From: Occultella aeris
Lineage (GTDB): Bacteria > Actinomycetota > Actinomycetes > Actinomycetales > Beutenbergiaceae
Assembly (NCBI RefSeq): GCF_902703175.1
Contig: NZ_CACRYJ010000006.1
Span: 1 to 64,000 of the forward strand
DNA: 64,000 nucleotides
Direction of reading: 5' to 3'
The position numbers were made by a program, and so were the translations under genes. Positions 1 to 7,884 of this stretch are shown here, piece by piece (position 1 is the stretch's first letter; each line of letters starts with the position of its first letter). The notes beneath the pieces are model-generated. The model was not told the DNA's origin. It did not search any database and saw nothing but the letters and a program-made list of their open reading frames with translations.

Positions 1-1
1 C

Positions 2-271
2 GGCCGCGGTGGCGCTGCGGGGCTCGGCATGGCCAGGACCGTCCCGCCCGCCGGCGCACCGGAGCGGACCGTGCCGGAGGCGACAGCCCGGGCGACCACG
101 GTCTCCCGCTCGGACCCACCGCCCGACGGCGGGTCGGCGGGCCTGCGCGACCTGTCCGCCGGCGCCGTCGACGAACTGGCAGATCGGTTGGCCGGCCCGA
201 TCCTGCGACGGCTTCGGACGCAACTGCTCGTGGACCGCGAACGCCGCGGCATGCGCACGGACCTGCGGTAG
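2..271 (+). CDS. Small CIS-associated protein, C-terminal part (cut by window edge)
   Basis: The frame is open from the left edge of the window and stops with TAG at 269-271, 13 bp before the tube gene, so the true start may lie outside; an internal ATG at 29 would give 80 residues. The visible N-terminal half is rich in Pro, Ala and Arg and looks disordered. The last 35 residues form a basic helix containing RLAGPILRRLRTQLL and ending RRGMRTDLR. Short proteins with this basic helical tail sit directly before a tube gene in other actinobacterial contractile injection system (CIS) clusters as far as I recall; their function is not known to me. Position and spacing support a real gene, the function is open. 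Confidence 0.5.
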   Translation, partial: GRGGAAGLGMARTVPPAGAPERTVPEATARATTVSRSDPPPDGGSAGLRDLSAGAVDELADRLAGPILRRLRTQLLVDRERRGMRTDLR

Positions 272-284
272 GGAGAGGACGAAC

Positions 285-722
285 ATGCTTGAAGACATCG
301 AGACCGGCATCGGGGTGCAGTACACCGTCAAGCTCGACGGAGTCGACCTCGGCTCGTTCAGCTCGTGCAGCGGCCTGGGCTGCGAGGTCGTGATCGAGGT
401 GCGCGAGGAGGGCGGCAACAACGGCAACCCATGGCAGCTGCCGACCCGCCTGAAGTATCCGAACATCACCCTGTCCCGTCCGCTCGGCAAGGACACCACG
501 AAGGTCGCCGAGTGGTTCTCCTCCATCGCCAAGGGGTACAAGCGCCGCACCGGCGCCATCGAGGCGAAGACCGTCGACGGGCGGGTGATCGCCAGCTGGG
601 GGCTCATGGACATCGTTCCGGTCCGCTGGTCGGGCCCCACGTTCAACCCCGACTCCCCGGCCGTGCTGACCGAGTCGGTGGAGATCGCCCACCACGGGTT
701 CCTCGCCCCTGGATCGAAGTGA
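285..722 (+). CDS. Phage-tail-like CIS inner tube protein (T4 gp19-like)
   Basis: Predicted 145-residue subunit of the inner tube of a contractile injection system, which stacks in rings inside the sheath. Typical family features are visible: an N-terminal beta strand (GVQYTVKLDGVDLGSF), the SSCSGLG turn, REEGGNNG, KYPNITLSRP, and the C-terminal ESVEIAHHGF. Its length matches the usual 140-150 residues. I start it at ATG 285 because GGGAGAGGAC (271-280) is a good ribosome-binding site; the same frame is open back to position 9, but that extension is Arg/Pro-rich noise overlapping the preceding gene. It is followed after 7 bp by the LysM adaptor, so the two are probably co-translated. High confidence in the family. 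Confidence 0.93.
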   Translation: MLEDIETGIGVQYTVKLDGVDLGSFSSCSGLGCEVVIEVREEGGNNGNPWQLPTRLKYPNITLSRPLGKDTTKVAEWFSSIAKGYKRRTGAIEAKTVDGRVIASWGLMDIVPVRWSGPTFNPDSPAVLTESVEIAHHGFLAPGSK

Positions 723-729
723 GGACGTC

Positions 730-1527
730 ATGCCCCCCGCACCCGTAGCGTTCGAGGCCGCCGGGGCCGGTGGTGCCGGCTCCCCCGCGCGGCTCGAGCA
801 CGCCTACCTGCAACTGCACGAGCCCTCCTTGGACGGCTCGCTGTCCAAGCCGGGACCGAAGCTGGACCGCATCGACTTCCAGTTCAACCCCAAGGAGCTG
901 AGTCTGTCGAAGCGAGCCGTGTGGAAGGAGAGCCCGGCCACCGGCAACAAGAGGGCCGGACCCCCGCAGTACACCGGGCCGCAGCCGACCTCGCTCACGC
1001 TGGAGATGTTCTTCGACGCCTCGGACACGCTGGACTCCTCGGTGGTGAAGAAGGTCGAGCGGTTGTTCACCTGCTGCGTGCCGACATCGGCGTCGTTCGG
1101 GCAGAAGAAGGCCTCCCCTCCGTGGGTGCTGTTCCGGTGGGGCGCCCTGACCGGGTTCCTCGCCTACATCGAATCCGTCACGGCGACCTACACCCTGTTC
1201 ACGTCCGCCGGGTTGCCGGTGCGGGCCACGTGCACGGTGACCCTGAACGAGATCGCCGGGGAGCAACCGGGGCAGAACCCCACGTCGGGCGGGCTCGTGC
1301 CGCGCCGGGAGCACGTGCTCCGGGCGGGGGACACGCTCGCCGGCATCGCCTACGCCGAGTACGGGGACCCGTCGCTCTGGCGCGCGGTGGCCGAGCTCAA
1401 TGGGGTGGACGACCCGGTCCGGCTCAGGCCCGGGCGCCGGCTCCTGTTGCCCGCGGCCGACGAACTGCCGCGCGTGGCCCTGCCTCGCGGTGAGCGAGCG
1501 CGGGAGGTGGCCCGTGCCGGCGACTGA
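730..1527 (+). CDS. LysM-domain CIS tube-baseplate adaptor (gp53-like)
   Basis: A 265-residue protein with an N-terminal beta-rich tube-binding part (DRIDFQFNPKELSLSK near residues 45-60, typical of CIS tube-initiator proteins) and a C-terminal LysM domain from about residue 190 to 243 (HVLRAGDTLAGIAYAEYGD followed by a basic PGRRLLLP end). In phage T4 and in CIS particles such proteins join the tube to the baseplate; the LysM fold is structural there and need not bind peptidoglycan. It starts 7 bp after the tube gene and its last 14 bp overlap the spike gene, so it sits inside one tightly packed operon. High confidence in family and role. Confidence 0.9.
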   Translation: MPPAPVAFEAAGAGGAGSPARLEHAYLQLHEPSLDGSLSKPGPKLDRIDFQFNPKELSLSKRAVWKESPATGNKRAGPPQYTGPQPTSLTLEMFFDASDTLDSSVVKKVERLFTCCVPTSASFGQKKASPPWVLFRWGALTGFLAYIESVTATYTLFTSAGLPVRATCTVTLNEIAGEQPGQNPTSGGLVPRREHVLRAGDTLAGIAYAEYGDPSLWRAVAELNGVDDPVRLRPGRRLLLPAADELPRVALPRGERAREVARAGD

Positions 1528-3349
1528 GACCTTCACGTCGAGCCTGATCGTGACCGTGGACGGGTCGCCACTGTCCCCGCTCCTCGCGGCCGCGCTGGTG
1601 TCGGGGCACATCGAGGACGCGATCCGCCTGCCGGCCGTGTTCTCGCTGCGCTTCGCCGACCCACAGGCCGACCTGATCGAGAAGGCCGGCCTGAAGATCG
1701 GGTCAAAGATCGCCCTGAAGGTGCAGACCAGCGGTCCCGGCGGACCCACGGAACTGCTCACCGGTGACGTCACCGCCCTCGAGACGGAGCTCGGGCCGAC
1801 CGGCATGTTCGCGATCGTGCGTGGGCTGGACGCCTCCCACAAGCTCCAGCACGGCACCCGGATCAAGGCCTACCTGAACGTCGGTCCCGGTGACATCGTC
1901 TCCACCATCGCCGGGGCGCACGGGCTGAGGGTGGGAAAGATCGACGTGCGTAAGCCGATCTTCACGCACATCACCCAGGACGGGATCAGCGACTGGGACT
2001 TCCTCGCCAGGATCGGGGACCGGGTCGGCGCCCGGGCGAAGGTGCGTGACGGCGGGCTCGACTTCGTCGCCCCGACCGACTCCTCGTCCGCGCCCGCGCC
2101 CGGTGGGCGCGACAACCCGCTGGTCATCGAGCGGGGTGTCGACCTCGAGTGGGTGAGGGCCACGGTGACCTCCGCCGGTCAGGTACCCAAGGTCGAGGTC
2201 CGCGGCTGGGACCCCAGCCAGAAGCGCGAACTCGTCGGGCTGGCCACCGCGCAGACCCGGGTGGCCACGCTCGCCGGAGCGGACGGCCCGGCCAAGCTCG
2301 CGTCGACGGTCGGTGCCGCCAGCCACGTGGTCTCCCGCGCCGCGCTGAGCACCCAGGCGGAGTGCGACGGAGAGGCGGCGGCGCTCACCGAGCGGATCAG
2401 CGGCGGGTTCGCCGAGATCGAGGGCGGCGGGTTCGGCAACCCGGCGCTCGCGGCCGGCGTCGCCGTGCGCGTGGTCGGGGTGGGGAAGACCTTCGAGGGG
2501 ACCTACACGCTCACCCAGGTCCGGCACGAGTTCACGGCTGAGGGGTTCCGGACGTCGTTCACCGCGTCCGGTGCCTCCGAGCGGTCCCTGTTCGGGATCA
2601 CCCGCGGTGAGGACCGCTCGGCGGTCCGGTCGGGCGTGATCCCGGCGATCGTCACGAACCTCAAGGACCCGGACGGCCTGGGTCGGGTGAAGATCAAGCT
2701 CCCGACCTACTCGGGCGACTATGAGAGCGAGTGGGCCCGCCTGGTGCAGGTGGGCGCGGGTGCGGCGCGCGGCACGGTGGTGCTGCCGGAGGTCGGCGAC
2801 GAGGTGCTGGTCGCGTTCGCCGAGGGGGAGTTCGGCTCCCCGTACATCCTCGGCGGTCTGTACAACGGCCCGGACCGTCCGGACAAGGCCTGGTCGGCGC
2901 ACGTCGGCAGCGACGGCAAGGTCACCCGGCGGGCCTTCGTCTCGCGCACCGGGATGCTCGTGGAGTTCCTCGAGGCGCCGGCCGGGGAGTCCCTCGTGAT
3001 CAGCACGAACGCCGGCCAACAGCGCATCACCCTCACCCAGAAGCAGCAGGCCGGCATCGAGATCTTCTCCGAGGGGCCGGTGAGCATCAAGGCGAAGCAG
3101 GCCATCACGGTCGAGGCGCAGAACAACATCTCACTGAAGAGCCTCGGCGGTGACATCGCGATGGAGGCGATCAACATCAAGCTCAAGGCCAGCGCCGGAT
3201 TCGAGGCCGGGGGCGCCACCGTGAAGGTCGCCGGCCAGGCAACGGCGGAGCTGACTGCAGCCAACGTGAAGGTGAACGGTCAAGCCTCCGCAGAGCTCTC
3301 CGCGGGCGCCATGGCGACCATCCGGGGCGCCCTCGTGAAGATCAACTAG
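1514..3349 (+). CDS. VgrG/gpD-gp5-like CIS central spike protein
   Basis: Predicted 611-residue spike at the hub of the contractile injection system baseplate. The N-terminal 350 residues resemble the gp27/gpD barrel domains. An OB-fold follows near residue 375 (VIPAIVTNLKDPDGLGRVKI and EVGDEVLVAF, EFGSPYILGGLYNG). The last 130 residues are a run of short beta strands with repeated I/V-K-A patterns (VSIKAKQAITVEAQNNISLK), as in gp5-type triple-stranded beta-helices, ending in GALVKIN. GTG 1514 is chosen because GGGAGGTGG lies at 1502-1510 and the resulting VPATETFTSSLIVTV start fits the family; the frame is open further upstream but those codons overlap the LysM gene. No toxin domain is appended to the C-terminus. 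Confidence 0.92.
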   Translation: MPATETFTSSLIVTVDGSPLSPLLAAALVSGHIEDAIRLPAVFSLRFADPQADLIEKAGLKIGSKIALKVQTSGPGGPTELLTGDVTALETELGPTGMFAIVRGLDASHKLQHGTRIKAYLNVGPGDIVSTIAGAHGLRVGKIDVRKPIFTHITQDGISDWDFLARIGDRVGARAKVRDGGLDFVAPTDSSSAPAPGGRDNPLVIERGVDLEWVRATVTSAGQVPKVEVRGWDPSQKRELVGLATAQTRVATLAGADGPAKLASTVGAASHVVSRAALSTQAECDGEAAALTERISGGFAEIEGGGFGNPALAAGVAVRVVGVGKTFEGTYTLTQVRHEFTAEGFRTSFTASGASERSLFGITRGEDRSAVRSGVIPAIVTNLKDPDGLGRVKIKLPTYSGDYESEWARLVQVGAGAARGTVVLPEVGDEVLVAFAEGEFGSPYILGGLYNGPDRPDKAWSAHVGSDGKVTRRAFVSRTGMLVEFLEAPAGESLVISTNAGQQRITLTQKQQAGIEIFSEGPVSIKAKQAITVEAQNNISLKSLGGDIAMEAINIKLKASAGFEAGGATVKVAGQATAELTAANVKVNGQASAELSAGAMATIRGALVKIN

Positions 3350-3362
3350 GCGGGAGGCGGGA

Positions 3363-3773
3363 ATGGGTCAGGAGTTCGTTGGAGCAGGCTGGTCCTTCCC
3401 GCTGCGGTTCGACCGGACCGGCCGGGTCGCGCTGGTCCGCGAGACCCGGGAGATCGAGGAGGCCATCCGGCTCATCCTGGCGACCTCGCCGGGCGAGCGG
3501 CCGATGCGCCCGGAGTTCGGGTGCGCCATCCACGACTACGTCTTCGCACCGGCGAACGCCGCGACGGCGGGCGACATCGCCTACGTCGTGCGAGTCGCGC
3601 TCGAACGGTGGGAGCCCCGCATCGACCTCGAGGACGTCGTGGTGCGGTTCGACGCCGTCGACGACGGCGTCCTGTACGTCGACGTCGTCTATTCCGTCCG
3701 CGGCACCAACGAGCCGCGCAACCTGGTCTTCCCGTTCTACGTGATCCCCACCCATGACGAGGCCGGAGCCTGA
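3363..3773 (+). CDS. gp25-like CIS baseplate wedge protein
   Basis: A 136-residue baseplate protein of the gp25/GPW family, which nucleates sheath polymerisation on the baseplate. The family pattern is clear: IEEAIRLILATSPGERPMRPEFGC (about residues 33-56, quoted here as IEEAIRLIL, then GERPMRPEFG), followed by an amphipathic helix, LERWEPRIDLEDV and a C-terminal beta strand. The GER.MRPEFG motif is the diagnostic turn. It starts 13 bp after the spike gene and ends one base before the most likely start of the next baseplate gene. Length is normal. Very likely functional. Confidence 0.94.
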   Translation: MGQEFVGAGWSFPLRFDRTGRVALVRETREIEEAIRLILATSPGERPMRPEFGCAIHDYVFAPANAATAGDIAYVVRVALERWEPRIDLEDVVVRFDAVDDGVLYVDVVYSVRGTNEPRNLVFPFYVIPTHDEAGA

Positions 3774-3774
3774 C

Positions 3775-5724
3775 ATGCTGCCTACCCCGAACCTCGACGA
3801 CCGCCGCTTCCAGGACCTCGTCGACGACGCCAAGCGGATGGTCCAACGGCACAACCCGGAGTGGACGGACCACAACGTGTCCGACCCCGGGGTGACGCTG
3901 ATCGAGACGGTCGCGTTCATGACCGACGAGCTGTTCTACCGGCTCAACCGGGTCCCGGACCGCCTCTACCTCACGTTCCTGGACCTGCTCGGGATGAGCC
4001 TGCTCCCACCCACGGCGGCCACGGCGGACGCCACGTTCTGGCTCTCCGCCGAGCAGCCGGAGACGGTCGGGGTGCCGGAGGGGTTCGAGGTCTCGACGCT
4101 GCGCACCGAGGACGACCCGGCCACGAGATTCGCGACCGTCCGCCCGCTGGAGGTGCCGCCGCGCCGTCTCGCGCACGTGCTGACCCACGGCGCCGACGAC
4201 GAACCGCTGTCCCGCGACGACGACCTGCTCGGCGGGGACGGGTTCGACGTCTTCTCCGGGACGCCGGTCGAGGACGATGTGCTGCTCCTCGGCCTCGACG
4301 AGCCGGCGCCGTCGTGCGCGGTCGTGCTGCGCTTCGAGTGCGACGTGCAGGGCGTGGGCGTCGACCCGCGGAACCCTCCCCTTGTCTGGGAGGCCTGGGA
4401 CGGACGGCGCTGGGTCGGGTGCGACCTGGACAGTGACGGGACCGGCGGGCTGAACCGGGCCGGGGACGTCGTGGTGCATGTCCCCGAGACCCACACCGCC
4501 TCGGTCATCGGGCGGATCCGCGCCGGCTGGCTGCGATGCCGGGTGATCCCGGCGGACGAGGGCTACCCGTTCTACAGCGCCTCCCCGACCATGAGCGCCG
4601 CGAGCGCCTTCACCATCGGCGGCACGGTGGCGGTGGTTCACGCGGAGACCATCGAAGAGGAGGTGCTCGGCCTGTCCGAGGGCACGCCCGCGCAGGTGTT
4701 CCCGCTCGAGCACCGCCCGGTCGTGGCGGGCGGCCCGCCGATCGAGCTCGATGTGGCCGACGGCGGTGGCTGGCAGCGCTGGACGGAGGTGGACTCGTTC
4801 GCCGGTGCCGGTCCCGATGACCACGTCTTCTGGGTCGACCGGGCGCAGGGGGCGGTGCACCTCGGTCCGGCGGTGCGTCAGGTGGACGGCTCGCTACGCG
4901 GGTACGGCGCCGTGCCGCCCAAGGGCGCGCCGCTGCGGGTGCGCAGCTACCGCACCGGGGGCGGCCCGGCCGGCAACGTCGGCGCCCGGACGATCAGCGT
5001 GATGCGTGCCACGGTCCCGTTCGTGGACCGGGTCGAGAACCGGCGCCCCGCACTCGGCGGCGTGGCCGCGGAGTCGGTTGCCGAGGCGCGCCTGCGCGGA
5101 CCGTTGGCGCTGCGGACCCGGGACCGGGCGATCACGGCCGAGGACTACGAACAGCTAGCCCGCGCGGCGGCGCCCGGCATCGCGAGGGTCCGGTGCGTGC
5201 CCGCCGTGGGGGACGACGACGCCGGCGGCGTGCGGGTGCTCGTGGTCCCGTCGGCAGTCCCCGACGACGAGGGCCAGCTGCGGTTCGAGGACATGGTGCC
5301 CTCCACCGATGACCTCGCCGCCGTGGCCGCCTACCTCGACGACCGGCGGCCCGTGGGCGTGCGCGTGCTCGTGGAGCCGCCGTTCTATCAGGGGGTCACC
5401 GTGGTCGCCCGGCTGAGTCCGCGACCACGGACGACGGCGCACGTGCTCGAGCGGGACGCCGTCCGAGCCCTGAACGCCTACTTCGACCCACTCACCGGAG
5501 GGCTCGACGGCGAGGGGTGGCCGTTCGGAAGGCCGGTCCAGGCGGGCGAGGTGTACGCCGTGCTGCAGCGGCTGCCCGGCACGGAGCTGGTCGAGGACGT
5601 CAAGCTGTTCGCGGCGGACCCGATCACATCCCGCCGCGGCGAGCCGGTGCAGCGGATCGAGCTGGACCAGCACGCGTTGGCGTTCTCCTACCGCCACCAG
5701 GTCCGTGTCACGGCGGGGGACTGA
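3775..5724 (+). CDS. gpJ-like CIS baseplate protein
   Basis: A 649-residue baseplate J / gp6-type protein that builds the ring connecting spike and sheath. The N-terminus (LPTPNLDDRRFQDLVDDAK, then WTDHNVSDPGVTLIE) is typical of the large actinobacterial CIS homologues; the conserved core AITAEDYEQLARAAAPGIAR lies near residues 450-470, and VRVLVEPPFYQGV with the following strands forms the end domain. ATG 3775 follows the gp25-like stop by one base and has GAGGCCGGAG upstream; ATG 3754 in the same frame would add seven residues and overlap the previous gene but has no ribosome-binding site. It is about twice the length of phage P2 gpJ, which is usual for this CIS group. Confidence 0.92.
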   Translation: MLPTPNLDDRRFQDLVDDAKRMVQRHNPEWTDHNVSDPGVTLIETVAFMTDELFYRLNRVPDRLYLTFLDLLGMSLLPPTAATADATFWLSAEQPETVGVPEGFEVSTLRTEDDPATRFATVRPLEVPPRRLAHVLTHGADDEPLSRDDDLLGGDGFDVFSGTPVEDDVLLLGLDEPAPSCAVVLRFECDVQGVGVDPRNPPLVWEAWDGRRWVGCDLDSDGTGGLNRAGDVVVHVPETHTASVIGRIRAGWLRCRVIPADEGYPFYSASPTMSAASAFTIGGTVAVVHAETIEEEVLGLSEGTPAQVFPLEHRPVVAGGPPIELDVADGGGWQRWTEVDSFAGAGPDDHVFWVDRAQGAVHLGPAVRQVDGSLRGYGAVPPKGAPLRVRSYRTGGGPAGNVGARTISVMRATVPFVDRVENRRPALGGVAAESVAEARLRGPLALRTRDRAITAEDYEQLARAAAPGIARVRCVPAVGDDDAGGVRVLVVPSAVPDDEGQLRFEDMVPSTDDLAAVAAYLDDRRPVGVRVLVEPPFYQGVTVVARLSPRPRTTAHVLERDAVRALNAYFDPLTGGLDGEGWPFGRPVQAGEVYAVLQRLPGTELVEDVKLFAADPITSRRGEPVQRIELDQHALAFSYRHQVRVTAGD

Positions 5725-5725
5725 G

Positions 5726-6268
5726 ATGCGCGGCATGATCCCAGGGCTCGTCCCGGTGGTCCCGGTGGCCTCCCGGTTGCCCGGTGTGTACGGCGATGAC
5801 GAGATGATGCAGCTGTTCACCCAGGCGCTGGACGAGGTGCTCGCGCCGACGTTCACCACGCTGGACTCGCTGTGGACCTACATCGACCCGCACCTGGCGC
5901 CGGAGGACTTCCTGGACTGGCTGGCGGACTGGGTGGGGGTGGAGGTGGACGACTCCTGGTCGGTCGAGCGCAAGCGCGAGATCGTGGCGCAGGCCGCTCA
6001 GATCCACCGCCGTCGCGGCACGGTGGCCGGGGTGGAGCTGGCCGTGCGGCTGGTCACCGGTGGCGAGGTCACCGTGACCGACTCCGGCGGCACCATCTGG
6101 TCGCGAACCCCGGGTGCGGACCTGCCGGGGCGCTCGCCCGCGGAGCTGACAGTGACGGTGGAGGTGCCCGACGTCGACGCCGTCGACCTGCGCCGGGTGG
6201 ATCGCGTGGTGCGTGACGTCAAACCGGCGCACGTGCCACACGTCGTTGAGATCGTGGAGGTGGCCTGA
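5726..6268 (+). CDS. gpI-like CIS baseplate/tail protein
   Basis: A 180-residue protein of the phage tail protein I-like family that completes the baseplate wedge. Recognisable stretches are [16 protein letters not shown] near the start, [18 protein letters not shown] near residue 55, and [19 protein letters not shown], the conserved helix-turn of the family, near residues 75-95. ATG 5726 follows the gpJ-like stop by one base and has CGGGGGA upstream; ATG 5705 in the same frame is less likely because it lies inside the previous gene. The stop codon shares one base with the start of the next gene (TGATG), pointing to translational coupling to the putative membrane anchor. Confidence 0.9.
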   Translation: MRGMIPGLVPVVPVASRLPGVYGDDEMMQLFTQALDEVLAPTFTTLDSLWTYIDPHLAPEDFLDWLADWVGVEVDDSWSVERKREIVAQAAQIHRRRGTVAGVELAVRLVTGGEVTVTDSGGTIWSRTPGADLPGRSPAELTVTVEVPDVDAVDLRRVDRVVRDVKPAHVPHVVEIVEVA

Positions 6269-7884
6269 TGGTGATCTGTCCCGAATGCGGCACCCGCAAC
6301 GAGGTCGGGGAGCAGTTCTGTGGTGGCTGCGGCACCTACCTGGAGTGGGAGGATCCCGCGGCCGACGAGCATGGACTCGAACCTGAGCCCGGGCTCGAGG
6401 AGGAACCTGAGCCCGAACTCGAGCAGGAACCCGCTCCCGGGCCCGTGCCCGTGCCCGTACCCGTGCCGGAACCGGAGCCCGTGCCCGAACCGGTGCCGGA
6501 GCCCGAGCCCGAGCCGGCGCCTGCTCCTCCGCCGGCTCCCGACCCGGCGCCGGTTCCTGAGCCCGCACCCCGGGCAGAGCAGCGCACGACCGCCGAACCG
6601 GTGCCCGGGACCGGGCAGGACGCCGCGGCGACCGCCGCCGCCACGGCTGCCAGCGCTGGGAACGCGCCGGTGCCGCGACCGGCCGCCGACGCCACGGCCG
6701 ACCCGGCGGAGACGCTGCCGCCGGGCACGAACGAGACGACCCCGTCGAGAATTGGCGAGGATGCGCCGTCGGGCACGAACGCGGCTGTGCCATCCGGCAC
6801 TGGCGAGGCTGCGCCGTCGGGCGTCGAGGACAGCCCGGCCCGCCGGGCCGACCAGCCCCACTCGAACGGCACCCCGACCCGGGAGACCATCGAGCAGGCG
6901 AAGCCGGCGGCGGCGATCGCTCCCGCGCTCGTCGCGCCGCCGGTGCAGCGCAGGCGCCGAACCACCCGGAGCACCGCCGAACCCACCGCCTCCTCCGGCG
7001 GGCAACTCCCCGGCGCACCCCGCCCGGGCGGCGCGGACGAGCCTGCCGCGAGAGCACCAGGCGCACCGATGGCGGTGCGGCCGGGCGCGGCCAAGCCCCG
7101 CCCGGCGCCGCGACCGGTCCCCGCGGACGAGCCGCCGCCCGCGCCCGGCGATCTCATCTGCGGCAGCTGCGGCACCGGGAACGTGCCCACCCGCAAGTTC
7201 TGCCGCCGGTGCGGCACCAGCCTCGCCGAGGCGAAGGTGCAGCCGAGCCGGTCCTGGTGGCGGCGACTCCTGCGCCCCGACGCCAAGCCCGGGCCGGTCG
7301 CCGGCACCCGGCCCAAGACCCGGCGACGCCGGTTCCCCACGAAGCTCGTCAGCACCGTCGTCATCCTCGGCCTGCTCACCGCTGTCGGGCTCTACTTCCG
7401 GCCCGAGCTCGAGCGGGCCTACGAGGCCGTACTGGACCGCGCCCAGGGCAATACCGCCGTGAATCCGACCGGATTCACAGCCTCGACTCAGGGGGCCGAG
7501 ACACCCGTGACGAACATCGGCGACGGCACCTTCGACCGGGCCTGGACACCGGCGGCGCCGGGACCCGGGGTGGGCGAGTGGGTGGACATGACGTTCGCCC
7601 AGCCGTTCCGGATGGTCCGGATCCTGATCACGCCGGGCCAGTCCACCGTGCAGGAGGACTTCCTGGCTGCGGACCGGCCGCAGACGCTGACCGTCACGAC
7701 GACCACGTCCACCGGAGCTCAGGAGAGCGAGGAGATCGTGCTCGAGGACCGAGCCGGGGCGCAGAGCGTCGAGCTCGTGATCGAGAACGTGGTCGCCGTG
7801 CGGCTGACCATCGTCGACACCTTCGCGCCTAGCCCCGAGTCGTTCGTGGCACTGGCAGAGGTAGAGTTCCGAGGACGCGAGTAG
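6268..7884 (+). CDS. Zinc-ribbon, Pro-rich, single-TM protein with discoidin-like ectodomain (CisA-like CIS membrane anchor candidate)
   Basis: A 538-residue protein, last gene of the CIS operon, coupled to the gpI-like gene by TGATG. Order of parts: zinc ribbon (CPECG..., CGGC, residues 4-21); acidic Pro/Glu/Val repeat (about 35-100); Ala/Pro/Thr-rich low-complexity linker; second zinc ribbon (CGSCG..., CRRC, about 298-316); a basic stretch [10 protein letters not shown]; one transmembrane helix (about 359-376, [16 protein letters not shown]); and a C-terminal beta-rich domain resembling F5/8 type C (discoidin) carbohydrate-binding folds ([33 protein letters not shown]). The N-terminus should be cytoplasmic and the ectodomain outside. 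Streptomyces CIS loci encode a similarly built membrane protein, CisA, needed to bring particles to the membrane; the match is by architecture and position, so the role is inferred. Confidence 0.75.
   Translation: MVICPECGTRNEVGEQFCGGCGTYLEWEDPAADEHGLEPEPGLEEEPEPELEQEPAPGPVPVPVPVPEPEPVPEPVPEPEPEPAPAPPPAPDPAPVPEPAPRAEQRTTAEPVPGTGQDAAATAAATAASAGNAPVPRPAADATADPAETLPPGTNETTPSRIGEDAPSGTNAAVPSGTGEAAPSGVEDSPARRADQPHSNGTPTRETIEQAKPAAAIAPALVAPPVQRRRRTTRSTAEPTASSGGQLPGAPRPGGADEPAARAPGAPMAVRPGAAKPRPAPRPVPADEPPPAPGDLICGSCGTGNVPTRKFCRRCGTSLAEAKVQPSRSWWRRLLRPDAKPGPVAGTRPKTRRRRFPTKLVSTVVILGLLTAVGLYFRPELERAYEAVLDRAQGNTAVNPTGFTASTQGAETPVTNIGDGTFDRAWTPAAPGPGVGEWVDMTFAQPFRMVRILITPGQSTVQEDFLAADRPQTLTVTTTTSTGAQESEEIVLEDRAGAQSVELVIENVVAVRLTIVDTFAPSPESFVALAEVEFRGRE

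Noticed and set aside
9-284. N-terminal extension of the tube protein
   Set aside because: The frame is open, but these codons overlap the preceding small gene and are Arg/Pro-rich; a good ribosome-binding site supports ATG 285.
6336-7379. Gly/Ser-rich frame antisense to the zinc-ribbon protein
   Set aside because: It is the complement of the Pro/Glu/Ala repeat and has no independent evidence.
1-7884. CIS genes as part of a prophage
   Set aside because: No integrase, capsid, lysis or attachment-site sequence is seen, and the gene order and large gpJ-type protein match CIS clusters better; the left side is not visible, so this is not final.
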